A stretch of 64,000 nucleotides of DNA from Planctomycetota bacterium (GTDB lineage: Bacteria > Planctomycetota > MHYJ01 > JACPTZ01). The stretch lies in the NCBI GenBank assembly GCA_016192525.1, contig JACPTZ010000059.1:84287-148286 (forward strand), written 5' to 3'. The notes under the pieces were generated by a model. It searched no databases and was not told where the DNA came from. It worked only from the letters and a program-made list of their open reading frames with translations. The translations under genes were made by a program, and so were the position numbers. Of this stretch, positions 18,461 through 27,441 are shown one piece after another. How positions within the stretch are numbered: position 1 is the first letter of the stretch; every line of letters starts with the position of its first letter.

Positions 18461-19090
18461 ATGGCGCCCCCTCCAGGACCGCAACAGGTCGGATCCTCTC
18501 CCGCGGACGTCACGCGGGCCTTGGTGAACATTCTCCAGGGGTACGAGGCCTCACGCTCCGTATCGAGCCGAATCTGGATCTATGGCTGGATCGTATTCTT
18601 CCTTCTGGGATGGCGCCAGTGGATCGCCTCATATCTGGAACTGTCGGGCTATGCGCGAGGCGGATACTGGCCGTTTGTCGCCGGCGCCTTCGCGCTCCTG
18701 GGTCTCTGCTTCGTCTGGAAGCGTCTGGCCCTGCGTCGCGCAGTTCGGTCCTTCAACCAACGCTTCCCCGCCGACTCTGCCGATCGCACCCTGGCGATGG
18801 AGATGCTCCCAAGTCTATGCGCGCATTCGATGCGGGGAGCTGTGGACGATCTCCTGCGTGCCGTCGAACGAGAGTCGCCTCCGCTTTCCCCCGCCGCCCC
18901 GCCGTCGCCGTCCCCGATCGACGCCCCGGCGTCCTATCCACAACTCGCCCCGACACCTGTTCCATGGAACCCGGGCTTTCCCCGCGCCTCGAGTCCGGAC
19001 GAGGTGAAGCCCACGCCCATCCCGCTCGAACCCGAGCCGCTCGTGCCGCCGAACCTCCGGGGCCAAAGGTTTAGGGGGAAACGAACATGA
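18461..19090 (+). CDS. Membrane protein with Pro-rich tail; related to the 19979 product
   Basis: Two TM segments then FNQRFPADSADRTLAMEMLPSL...AVDDLLRAVERES. Confidence 0.6.
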   Translation: MAPPPGPQQVGSSPADVTRALVNILQGYEASRSVSSRIWIYGWIVFFLLGWRQWIASYLELSGYARGGYWPFVAGAFALLGLCFVWKRLALRRAVRSFNQRFPADSADRTLAMEMLPSLCAHSMRGAVDDLLRAVERESPPLSPAAPPSPSPIDAPASYPQLAPTPVPWNPGFPRASSPDEVKPTPIPLEPEPLVPPNLRGQRFRGKRT

Positions 19091-19129
19091 CGCGCCGACA
19101 CCGGTCCTGCACGCCAGGAGGTCGCACCC

Positions 19130-19354
19130 ATGTCTGAGATCCAGGAAGTAGACGTCTTCATCGGGCGGGACGGCCGTGTCCGGGTGGAGATCCGCGGAGT
19201 CAAGGGCCCCGCTTGCACGGAGATCACGAAGGAGATGACCGAACTCTTGGGGGGACGGGTCGTGGATCACCAGCGGACCGACGAGTACGATCAGTCTCCG
19301 CTCTCCCAGGACCAGGACGATCGCCCCCGGCTCGGCGGCGATTCCGGGCGCTAG
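19130..19354 (+). CDS. DUF2997-like small protein
   Basis: VDVFIGRDGRVRVEIRGVKGPACTEITKEMTELLGG; small, next to DUF1257/Ycf46. Confidence 0.7.
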   Translation: MSEIQEVDVFIGRDGRVRVEIRGVKGPACTEITKEMTELLGGRVVDHQRTDEYDQSPLSQDQDDRPRLGGDSGR

Positions 19355-19381
19355 GCAGGGAGCCACGCGGAAAATCGGCAC

Positions 19382-19960
19382 ATGAGCGACGATCCGACGC
19401 TGAACCTTCACGCCATCCTGCCGCGGAGTCGCGCGAACGGCCCCGGGCTTCGCACCGTCATCTGGTTCCAGGGCTGCACCCTCGGCTGTCCGGGGTGCTT
19501 CAATCCGGAAACGCACTCCGCCGAACCCCGAAACGTCGTCTCCAGTAAGTCGCTGCTCTCCGACGTGGTGCGCGACGCGGCCGGAATCGAGGGGGTCACG
19601 ATCAGCGGGGGGGAACCGCTCCAGCAAGCGGAGGGGCTCCTGAGTCTGCTCGCCGGGATTCGGCGCTCGACCCCTCTGTCGATTATCCTCTTCTCGGGGT
19701 ATCGCCGGTTCGAGATCGAACTCCTCCCGCTGGGACCGCAGATCCTGGAGCATCTTGATGTCCTCATCGATGGTCGCTATGTCGAGAGGCGGCATCTCGG
19801 GTCAGGCCTGCGGGGCTCGTCGAATCAGATCATCCATCTCCTCACGTCGCGGTACACGGTGGGCGATCTCCTCCGAACTCCCGAGGGCGAGATTCTCATC
19901 GATCCCGCAGGGAAGCTGACGCTGAGCGGGGTGTGCGCCCCGCGGATGGAAGCCGTCTGA
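19382..19960 (+). CDS. 4Fe-4S single-cluster radical SAM protein (activase-like)
   Basis: FQGCTLGCPGCFNPETH (CxxxCxxC), TISGGEPLQQ. Confidence 0.82.
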   Translation: MSDDPTLNLHAILPRSRANGPGLRTVIWFQGCTLGCPGCFNPETHSAEPRNVVSSKSLLSDVVRDAAGIEGVTISGGEPLQQAEGLLSLLAGIRRSTPLSIILFSGYRRFEIELLPLGPQILEHLDVLIDGRYVERRHLGSGLRGSSNQIIHLLTSRYTVGDLLRTPEGEILIDPAGKLTLSGVCAPRMEAV

Positions 19961-19978
19961 TGGAGCGGAGAGACCTGT

Positions 19979-20725
19979 ATGGCGCCTCCGGCCGAATCCA
20001 CCGGCGGAACACCCGAGGCCACCCATGCGGTTCGACAGATTCTCACCACGTGGGAGAAAAGCGTCGCGCGTTTGGACTCTGGTTGTGGCGTAGGCTGCTG
20101 GTGTCTCTGCCTCGGCGTCGCAGTGGCGGCCTATGGATCCCTGTGCGGGCATTCCCCGTGGCCAACGCTGTTCATCGCCGGCGCATGTGCTGTCCCCCTG
20201 GGCCTTCTGGCGAACTGGGACAATTCCAGACGCCGCAGTTCGGCCACGACTCTGGCAAGGTCTGCCTTCGAGAAGGCGTTTCCCGCGGGGACAGAGGGGA
20301 GAATCAACGCGCTCACGGCGATGGAGAGTCTCGCCGCGCCCCAGAACCAGGAGTTGGTGTCAGAGCTGATTCGCGTATTCGGTCCGTCCCCGTCTCCGGG
20401 GGGGCAGCCTGTTCACCAGGCCTTGGCCCAGATCCCGGGGACGAATGCGATCCCCCCGGCTTCGCCTCCGATGGCCGCGGAGCCGCCTGCCGTCGAGAGT
20501 GCAGGCTGGGCCGGGTCGCGGTCAGAGTCCGTCGTCTACGAGTTCATTCCCCTCGAGCCTGAAGCGCCTGCGGAGCAGGGCGCGGCGCCGGTGGAGAATC
20601 GAGGGCCGGCACGAGCGCGCGAGATGCGGATCCGATGCCCGACCTGCCGCTCCATCGCGACCATCCCGGAGGGGACGCGGGAGACGCTCTGCGCCGTGTG
20701 TCATAGCCGCTTGCGCGCGCCGTAA
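19979..20725 (+). CDS. Membrane protein with C-terminal zinc ribbon
   Basis: Two TM segments; FEKAFPAGTEGRINALTAMESLA; RCPTCRSIATIPEGTRETLCAVCHSRL. Confidence 0.6.
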   Translation: MAPPAESTGGTPEATHAVRQILTTWEKSVARLDSGCGVGCWCLCLGVAVAAYGSLCGHSPWPTLFIAGACAVPLGLLANWDNSRRRSSATTLARSAFEKAFPAGTEGRINALTAMESLAAPQNQELVSELIRVFGPSPSPGGQPVHQALAQIPGTNAIPPASPPMAAEPPAVESAGWAGSRSESVVYEFIPLEPEAPAEQGAAPVENRGPARAREMRIRCPTCRSIATIPEGTRETLCAVCHSRLRAP

Positions 20726-20749
20726 AGTTGCCTGGTCAGGAGGACAGCC

Positions 20750-21745
20750 ATGAATGACGCCGGATCACGGGTTCTGGTGATCGCAAGGGGGAAGACCCCG
20801 GAAGTGCTGGAGGCCCATGCCGAAGATGCCGCCCTCTACGAGGGATTCTACCCAGGCGCCGAAAGACGTGTCGTCGCCGATGGAGAGGAGTTGCGTTCCG
20901 TGATTCGGGCCGGCCGCCACGATATCGTCCATCTTCTGGGGGACTTCAAGGAGGACGGCTCCTTACGCGTCGGGCCCGGCACCCGAATTCCTCTCGCGGA
21001 TCTCCTGGCCCTCTGTGAAGACGCCGGCGTGAAGCTGCTGTGGCTCGCGAACGTCCAGTGGTTTGACCGGGGCGATGAGCTTCCGCGCGACTCGGCCATG
21101 CATCTGATCATCACCCACAGCCGAAACGAGTACTTCAGTTCTTTCCTGAGGAGCGTGCTCGAACGAATGTCCCAAGGGGTTCCGCTGCCCAAGGCGCTCA
21201 CGGAAACCGCACCCGAGGCGAGCGGCCGTCCGCCGAAGGGATTCCCCGGGATCCTCGCGACAGGGAGTCCCCGCCAACAGGAGGTCTTTCTGCCGGGAGG
21301 GGAGGCGAGAGGTCTCGTCCGCAAACCGATCGAGAGCGGTCGCGAGATCGAGGAGGAAGAGGCGGAGGATGCGCTGACCCAGCTCGACTCGGCGTTCGAC
21401 CGCGCGCGAGCGGACCCCGAGAATCCGGAGCAGGTGCAGGCCTACTACACGCTCCTGTTCAATTCCCTGGTGTATGTTCCCACGGCCGGCCCCAGCAACA
21501 CCGGACCCGCAGGGGAGGTGGGGCTTCGTCCCCTCGTCCTCGATCCCGGGGGAACTCCGTGCGTGGCGATGTTCGATCGGCTGACTCGTCTTGCCGCCTG
21601 GGCGAAGCGGGAGGTCCCGTTCGCCGCCATGAAGGCGGGCGAGGTCATCATGGGGCTCGATCCCAAACTCGGCATCGCCCTGAACCTGGGAACCGACCAC
21701 TTCACGGAGATCCAAGCCGATGAGCTGGCCGCCAGAGGAAGTTGA
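20750..21745 (+). CDS. Degenerate CHAT-like domain fused to C-terminal SseB-like domain
   Basis: DIVHLLGDFKEDGSLRVGPGTRIPLADLLALCEDAGVKLLWLANVQWFD resembles CHAT; YYTLLFNSLVYVP...PCVAMFDRLTRLAAW...LNLGTDHFTEI resembles SseB. Confidence 0.6.
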   Translation: MNDAGSRVLVIARGKTPEVLEAHAEDAALYEGFYPGAERRVVADGEELRSVIRAGRHDIVHLLGDFKEDGSLRVGPGTRIPLADLLALCEDAGVKLLWLANVQWFDRGDELPRDSAMHLIITHSRNEYFSSFLRSVLERMSQGVPLPKALTETAPEASGRPPKGFPGILATGSPRQQEVFLPGGEARGLVRKPIESGREIEEEEAEDALTQLDSAFDRARADPENPEQVQAYYTLLFNSLVYVPTAGPSNTGPAGEVGLRPLVLDPGGTPCVAMFDRLTRLAAWAKREVPFAAMKAGEVIMGLDPKLGIALNLGTDHFTEIQADELAARGS

Positions 21746-21798
21746 TCTCTCGCACGCCGAGGACCTGAGACTGGAGTTCATTGGAAGGTGTCCCCGCC

Positions 21799-22680
21799 AT
21801 GAAATGCCCTCAGTGTGGAACGACTCGTCCGGATTGGGTGAAGAGATGCGGAAAGTGCGATCCCCCCAGGGACGCTCCTCAGGCCGGCGTCTCAAGTCCG
21901 GCGAGAGACTACCGGAAGGAGCTGTCGGACCTTTTCGGCACGGGTCGCGAACAGGCGATCGAGCAGACTGTCGCGGAGGCGTTCAAGGACCCCGGCGTTC
22001 CGGAGTCGCTCCTCGCCTATTGCTCGGCGATCACCTATGAGGCGCGATGCACCAACTCGCCGACATTCCTCAGGGCCTTCATCGACAGGTATCCGGAATC
22101 GGCGCACCCCATTCGGGTCTATCTCGCGGATGTATTCGCCTACCTGCGTGATGCCGACAGTGCGACGGACGGCGCCCGCGTCTATCTCAGGCAAGCGTGG
22201 CCCACTATTCGTGATCCCGATTTCCAGCGGATCACACACGAGCCGAACATGCGGCGATTGATCGCCAATGGGGTCGCCCAGGCCCTCCTCCTGACCACGC
22301 TCGCCTACACGGAGGTGGGGGCCAGGAGCTACAGTCTGCGGGTGCTCGACCGGCATCGCGAACTGCTGGGGCACGAGATATGGACCCGCGTGGATGAGTG
22401 CTGGAAGCAGGCATTCGAGAGGGAATACGCCCGTCTGAAGGAGGAACTCCGGGGCTGGGGCGCCGGGGCCCAGGACACGGCGTGGGAGGAGTTCTTCTCG
22501 AAAGGGGATCGGGGCCCCGAGCTCATTCGGGTCTGCGAGTCGCGGAAGATGAAGACACTCGCGAATCGCGTCGAGCTCCTGGAGGCGCAGCACCGCTTCG
22601 ATCCGCACTGCAAGATCGGCGCGAGTGAGATGTTCCTCCTCGTCTACCGCTCCCCGGACGGCGGCCAGGTCCTGCGCTGA
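21799..22680 (+). CDS. Zinc-ribbon protein with helical-repeat-like region
   Basis: MKCPQCGTTRPDWVKRCGKC; ATG 21799 (ORF track uses TTG 21781). Confidence 0.6.
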   Translation: MKCPQCGTTRPDWVKRCGKCDPPRDAPQAGVSSPARDYRKELSDLFGTGREQAIEQTVAEAFKDPGVPESLLAYCSAITYEARCTNSPTFLRAFIDRYPESAHPIRVYLADVFAYLRDADSATDGARVYLRQAWPTIRDPDFQRITHEPNMRRLIANGVAQALLLTTLAYTEVGARSYSLRVLDRHRELLGHEIWTRVDECWKQAFEREYARLKEELRGWGAGAQDTAWEEFFSKGDRGPELIRVCESRKMKTLANRVELLEAQHRFDPHCKIGASEMFLLVYRSPDGGQVLR

Positions 22681-22746
22681 GGAGGGAACCGGGGAATGTC
22701 GCCGCCATTCCATTTCGAACGCCGCGGCTCACAGGAAGAGGTGATG

Positions 22747-22775
22747 TTGACACCCCGCCTTCCCGGCGATAGTAT
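22747..22775 (+). promoter_or_regulatory. sigma70-like promoter for the 22884 gene
   Basis: TTGACA-17-TAGTAT. Confidence 0.6.
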
Positions 22776-22883
22776 TCCCCCCGCCCGCCTGCTCCGCGGC
22801 GCAGCCCGTCCACAGGCGGGCGGCCGCGAGGGCCGCCCCTGCAAGGGCTCACCCTACCGAGACAGGCTCCAAGGAGGCGCCCC

Positions 22884-24503
22884 ATGCACCGCATGATTCT
22901 CGCGTCGATGCTCCTGGCCGTGGTGGCGGTCGGGGGATGCATCGACCTCGAACAGGAGTTCACGCTCAACCCGGATGGTTCCGGCAAGGCGCAGATCAAG
23001 TCGGTCTTCGCGCCGACGGAGTTCGGCATGGGCAAGGCGTCGGACCCCCAGAGCCTGGCCCGGAAGGCCGCGCGCGAGGAGGTGGAGAAGGCCGAGGGGA
23101 TCGACGCGTGGAAGGACGTCTCGTGGAAGCTCCAGGACGACGGGCGCACCCTCTTCCAGGGCACCGCGTACTTCAGGGACGTGGCGAAGGTGAAGTTCCA
23201 TCACCAGGGGGTGAGCGCCGAGTTCCTGCGCCTCAGATTCTCGAAGGCCGACGACGGCGCGATCACGGTGGAATGTCCCACCGGATCGAAAGGGCCGAAG
23301 CCGGCGCCCCGGAAACTGTCGGAGGACGAGCTCAAGGCGGAGATGCTGGCCCAGCGCGCCAAGTACCAGCAGATGAAGCCGCTCGTCGACTCGATGATGG
23401 GCTCGCTCAAGATGCGGGTGAAGGTGAATCTGCCGGCGCGCGTGGCGTCGAGCAGCAATTTCAAGGAAGAGGAGGGCGGCGACGCCGTCCGCCTGGCCGT
23501 GGAAGGCGCGACGTTCGCCAAGGGGCTGGACCAGTTCATGATGGATGACGCCGCGCTGCGCGCCTCCCTTCAGGAGGGTTTCGATCTGGAGAAGTCAGAA
23601 GGGGGGCTGGACGACGCCCTCCTGGAGAAGCTCTTCGGCGAGAAGGGACCGATCCGGGCGGTCACCGCCGCGGGAGGGAAGAACCGGTTCGACTACGAGG
23701 CGGAGGCGGCGCCCGCAAGGGCGGGGATGGCGGCGATCATGGAATCGCTCGGGGGGGCGTCGAAGACGGTCGGGCCCGCCGCGAAGGGGGAGGGGTTCAA
23801 GAGTCTCCGGGTGGTCGGCCTCCGGGTGGTGTACGAGGCGGACATGGAGAGCGGCGTCTCGCCGTTCAACGGGTCGAGCCCGGGGGTGGCGCTCGCGCTG
23901 GTCGGGGAACTGGCGGGCCGCGCCCTCGGGGCGAAAGAGGGCATGCTCGTGAAGGCGGTGGCCGGGGATGGCAGCGACCTGCTGCCCGAGAGCGAGTTCA
24001 ACCGCAAGATCCACTGGCCCAAGCTCACCGAGGACAAGACGGGCATTCTGTTCGAGGTGGAAATGGGTCTGCCCTCCGGCGCCGTGAGGTCGTTGAAGGA
24101 GGTGGCCGGGACGATCCAGTACACCGTCGGGGGAAAGACCAAAGAGATGGACTGCGGATTCGGCCGGATCGAGGCCGGCGCCTCCGGCCAGCCGTTCCAG
24201 GCGAAGATCGCGGAACTCAAGGCGAGCGAGTTCCAGCCGGGTCATCAGCAGCTGCAACTCGAGCTGGAGACCTCGCGTGACGGAATCCAGGCGGTCCTGT
24301 TCTACGACGAGGCGGGGAAGGCGATCGAGGTCGAGTCGCAGGGCGAAATGTCGATGGGCGAGTCGGTGACGATGAACTTCTCGACCCGCGGGACGTTTCC
24401 CGCCGGGGGGAAGATCGTGCTCCGGGTCTACGAAGACGTGAAGACTTTCGAGATCCCCTTCTCGGTCACGAATCTGGACCTTCCGGGGAGGCCGGCGAGG
24501 TAG
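22884..24503 (+). CDS. Secreted lipoprotein, function unknown
   Basis: Lipobox VVAVGGC; long uninterrupted ORF. Confidence 0.6.
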   Translation: MHRMILASMLLAVVAVGGCIDLEQEFTLNPDGSGKAQIKSVFAPTEFGMGKASDPQSLARKAAREEVEKAEGIDAWKDVSWKLQDDGRTLFQGTAYFRDVAKVKFHHQGVSAEFLRLRFSKADDGAITVECPTGSKGPKPAPRKLSEDELKAEMLAQRAKYQQMKPLVDSMMGSLKMRVKVNLPARVASSSNFKEEEGGDAVRLAVEGATFAKGLDQFMMDDAALRASLQEGFDLEKSEGGLDDALLEKLFGEKGPIRAVTAAGGKNRFDYEAEAAPARAGMAAIMESLGGASKTVGPAAKGEGFKSLRVVGLRVVYEADMESGVSPFNGSSPGVALALVGELAGRALGAKEGMLVKAVAGDGSDLLPESEFNRKIHWPKLTEDKTGILFEVEMGLPSGAVRSLKEVAGTIQYTVGGKTKEMDCGFGRIEAGASGQPFQAKIAELKASEFQPGHQQLQLELETSRDGIQAVLFYDEAGKAIEVESQGEMSMGESVTMNFSTRGTFPAGGKIVLRVYEDVKTFEIPFSVTNLDLPGRPAR

Positions 24504-24547
24504 TGTCGCGTCCCTGTCGGGAATCCCCCCGCGGCCGGACCGAAAAA

Positions 24548-24576
24548 TTGCCTCCACCCTCAGGGGCCGTTATACT
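24548..24576 (+). promoter_or_regulatory. sigma70-like promoter, possible leaderless transcript
   Basis: TTGCCT-17-TATACT ending 10 nt before ATG 24586. Confidence 0.5.
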
Positions 24577-24585
24577 CCCCGGATC

Positions 24586-25563
24586 ATGGCCTTCTCGGTC
24601 GCTCAAGCATCGGTCTTCGTCGCCAAAAACGGGACTTCGCTGGAACGGGCGGCCTGGAGGATGGTCGCGTCCCTCGGCGGCGCCCCCGCCGCGCCCTGGG
24701 CCGGCGGGGACGCCGGCCCCACGGGCGGCGCGCGGGTCGAAGCCCTCGAGGCGCTCTCCCGCCACCAGAATCCCGACGGCGGGTGGTGCCGCGGGATCGA
24801 TCCCGACTACACCGGCTCGACCTCAAGCGTCTGCGCCACCGTCGCCGGCTGCCGCTGGCTGGAACTCCTCGGCGGGACCGGAACGGAGATCGCGGCCCGG
24901 ACCCGCACCTTTCTCCTCGCGCGCCAGCGGCCGGACGGGGCGTGGGACGAGGACCCCGACGTCGCACGCCTCACGCCGCCTCCGCCGCCGAAGGAACGCG
25001 ACGACGAGTCCCGTCCGCCGCTCCCCGATCCCCCCCCGTGGTACGCCTCGGGGAGTCCCGCGACCCGCCTCTGGCTGACCACCTCCCTCGCCGCCTACGC
25101 CGAGGCGCTCGATCTGGCCCCGCCGGATCGGGTGAATGCCGCCCGTGTCCGTGTCGCCCGCGACTGGTTCGACTCCGCGCACTTTCCGAACGGTCCGCTC
25201 ATCTTCTGGATGGCCCTGCGACTCTTCGGGTCGGAGGACGACTCCGCCGTGGAAGGCGAGGTGGCGGACGAGATCCTCCGCCGGTCGATCGGGGGCATCC
25301 GGAACGAGATCGAGTGGGAGCGCCTCGATCTCTTCGACGCCGCCTGGGTGCTGGAGACCTGCCACGCCGTCGGCTTCCCGATCTCGCACCCGCTCGTCGC
25401 CTCCTGCTGCGAACGTCTGCTGCTGGGGCAGGAGTTTGACGGCGGCTTCGTCAGCCTCTACGGCGTGAAGCACCGGGCGGCCGCCACGCTTTTCGGCTGC
25501 GCGGCGCTCTCCCGGTACGGGCTCGTGAAGTGGGAGGAGGCGAGGGAGGCGGGGGCGCTGTAA
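24586..25563 (+). CDS. Prenyltransferase/squalene cyclase-repeat protein
   Basis: RHQNPDGGWCRGIDPDYTGSTSSVCATVAGC, LARQRPDGAWDEDPDV, GQEFDGGFVSLYGVKH. Confidence 0.7.
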   Translation: MAFSVAQASVFVAKNGTSLERAAWRMVASLGGAPAAPWAGGDAGPTGGARVEALEALSRHQNPDGGWCRGIDPDYTGSTSSVCATVAGCRWLELLGGTGTEIAARTRTFLLARQRPDGAWDEDPDVARLTPPPPPKERDDESRPPLPDPPPWYASGSPATRLWLTTSLAAYAEALDLAPPDRVNAARVRVARDWFDSAHFPNGPLIFWMALRLFGSEDDSAVEGEVADEILRRSIGGIRNEIEWERLDLFDAAWVLETCHAVGFPISHPLVASCCERLLLGQEFDGGFVSLYGVKHRAAATLFGCAALSRYGLVKWEEAREAGAL

Positions 25564-25570
25564 GGGCAGC

Positions 25571-26437
25571 TCAGCTCCGGGGACGCACCTCCCCATATCG
25601 CGTCGGCCACATCTTCTCGATCCGCTCGAGGAAGAGCGGAATCTCCGACAACCGGTGGGCGATGAGGTCGGGCGTCGTCTCCTCCACGGGGGCGGAGACC
25701 GCCGGCGCCACCGACATCAGCGACTTGACCAGCTGCGACGTCTTCGCCCGCCGGCGCTTCCGGCGATGGCGGAATTCCGATCCGCGGAACTGGATCGCCC
25801 AGAGGCCGGACTGCTTCGCGCCGAAGACGTCGAGCGTGGGATCGTCGCCGACGTGGACGGCGCCGTTCGGGACGGCCTTGAGATGTTCGAGGGCGCGGGC
25901 GAAGGCCAGCGGCGAGGGCTTCCGCTCCAGCGTCTCGTCGGAGAAGAGGAGGGTCTCGAAGCAGGGGAGAAGTCCGTTCGCGCCGAGAAAGCGGCGGAGG
26001 GCGGCGCCGGGGGTGCGCCCCGTGTTGCAGAGGAGACCGAGACGATATCCCGCGGCACGGAGGCGGTCGAGGACCTCGCCGGCGTCATCCACGACGCGGG
26101 GCGGGATATCGTCGAAGGCATCCACATAGGCCGATTCCAGCTCGGCCCACTCGCTTTCCCGGAACTGCGCGCGGCCGGCCGCGCCGCAGCACTGGAGGAA
26201 GAGGGTGACCTGTTCGCGAATCGACACATCGACGTTCGTCGCCCACACCTCGCCCAGCCGCTGCCAGACCGCCTCGTGGGCCTCCTCGAGAACGTTCTCG
26301 GCCACCGGAACGTGCAGTCGCCGGAGGACCTGGCGGACGCGCTGGATCCGCCGGGCGCCGCGCATCATGTCGTCTTCGGGCGTGTCGTAGATGAGGGTGT
26401 GCCAGCAGTCGAAGGTGACGGCCTGGATGTGTCGCAT
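25571..26437 (-). CDS. HAD-superfamily hydrolase
   Basis: VTFDCWHTLIYD, LLCNTGRTPG, AVHVGDDPTLDVFGAKQSGL. Confidence 0.82.
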   Translation of the reverse strand: MRHIQAVTFDCWHTLIYDTPEDDMMRGARRIQRVRQVLRRLHVPVAENVLEEAHEAVWQRLGEVWATNVDVSIREQVTLFLQCCGAAGRAQFRESEWAELESAYVDAFDDIPPRVVDDAGEVLDRLRAAGYRLGLLCNTGRTPGAALRRFLGANGLLPCFETLLFSDETLERKPSPLAFARALEHLKAVPNGAVHVGDDPTLDVFGAKQSGLWAIQFRGSEFRHRRKRRRAKTSQLVKSLMSVAPAVSAPVEETTPDLIAHRLSEIPLFLERIEKMWPTRYGEVRPRS

Positions 26438-26540
26438 GGCTGGAGACACGCTACGCCGGGCCGTCGGGGAAGTCAAGGATGGGGTGGCCTCCCTGAGTCC
26501 GTTCCTCTTCAAGAGTAAGAGACTCTCTCAGAAGACCGCC

Positions 26541-26570
26541 GTAGGGGCACGGCGCCGCCGTGCCCCTATG
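26541..26570. repeat. GTAGGGGC palindrome
   Basis: gtaggggcacggcgccgccgtgcccctatg. Confidence 0.7.
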
Positions 26571-26601
26571 GGCGGCGAGTTTCGAGTCCGTCTCCAATTC
26601 A

Positions 26602-26630
26602 TTGACCATGTTCATCGATGTCGCTACCCT
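26602..26630 (+). promoter_or_regulatory. sigma70-like promoter for the comF-like gene
   Basis: TTGACC-17-TACCCT. Confidence 0.4.
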
Positions 26631-26650
26631 CCGCCCCGCGGGAGGCCGGC

Positions 26651-27439
26651 ATGCGGCGAGTCCTTGGCGAAGCGGTGGAAGCGGTCCTCGATCTCGTCTA
26701 CCCCCGCCACTGCGCCGGGTGCGAGGCGCCGCTGGCGACGACACGCGAGCCGTTCCTCTGCGGCGTGTGCCGCGCGGCGGTCGCCCGGATCGACCGCGAC
26801 CGCTGCCTGCGGTGCGGACGCGGACTCGGGCTTCACACCGGACTGAAGAACTCCTGCCGGGACTGCCGCAGCCGGGCCACCCACTTCCGGCGGGCCGTCG
26901 CCGCCGCCGAGTTCGAGGGGGTGTGGCGGCGGGTCCTTCTGCGGTTCAAGTTCGCCCGGGAACAGGTGCTCGCGCGGCCGATCGCGGAGTTCATGGTGGA
27001 GCGGCTGATCGCGGACGGGATCGTCCTGGACGGCGCTCCTTCCGCGTCCCCGCTCCCCGACCGCTGGTGGATCGGCGTCATCGACGCCTTCCTCCCCGTC
27101 CCGCTCGGCTCGAAGCGCGAGTGGAAACGCGGGTTCAACCAGTCGGCGGTCCTCGCGCGCGAATGCGGGCGGCGCCTGGGGATCCCCGTTCTGGAGGGGG
27201 CGCTCGAACGCGAGGTGGAGACTCCGTCGCAGGTGGGGCAGTCGCGATCGGAGCGGTTTGCGAATCTGGCGGGGGCGTTTCGCGTGCGGCCGAAGGCCCG
27301 GGAGCACGTCGCGGGTAAGCGCCTCTGCGTCGTGGACGACATCCTCACGACGGGCGCGACGGCCTCGGCGGTGGCCCACGCGCTCAAGCGGGCGGGGGCA
27401 AAGGCGGTGTTCGTGGCCGCCGCAGCGCGGAAGTCATGA
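26651..27439 (+). CDS. ComF family phosphoribosyltransferase-like protein
   Basis: N-terminal Cys pairs CAGCEAPL/CRDC; GFNQSAVLAREC; CVVDDILTTGATASA PRPP motif. Confidence 0.88.
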   Translation: MRRVLGEAVEAVLDLVYPRHCAGCEAPLATTREPFLCGVCRAAVARIDRDRCLRCGRGLGLHTGLKNSCRDCRSRATHFRRAVAAAEFEGVWRRVLLRFKFAREQVLARPIAEFMVERLIADGIVLDGAPSASPLPDRWWIGVIDAFLPVPLGSKREWKRGFNQSAVLARECGRRLGIPVLEGALEREVETPSQVGQSRSERFANLAGAFRVRPKAREHVAGKRLCVVDDILTTGATASAVAHALKRAGAKAVFVAAAARKS

Positions 27440-27441
27440 GG

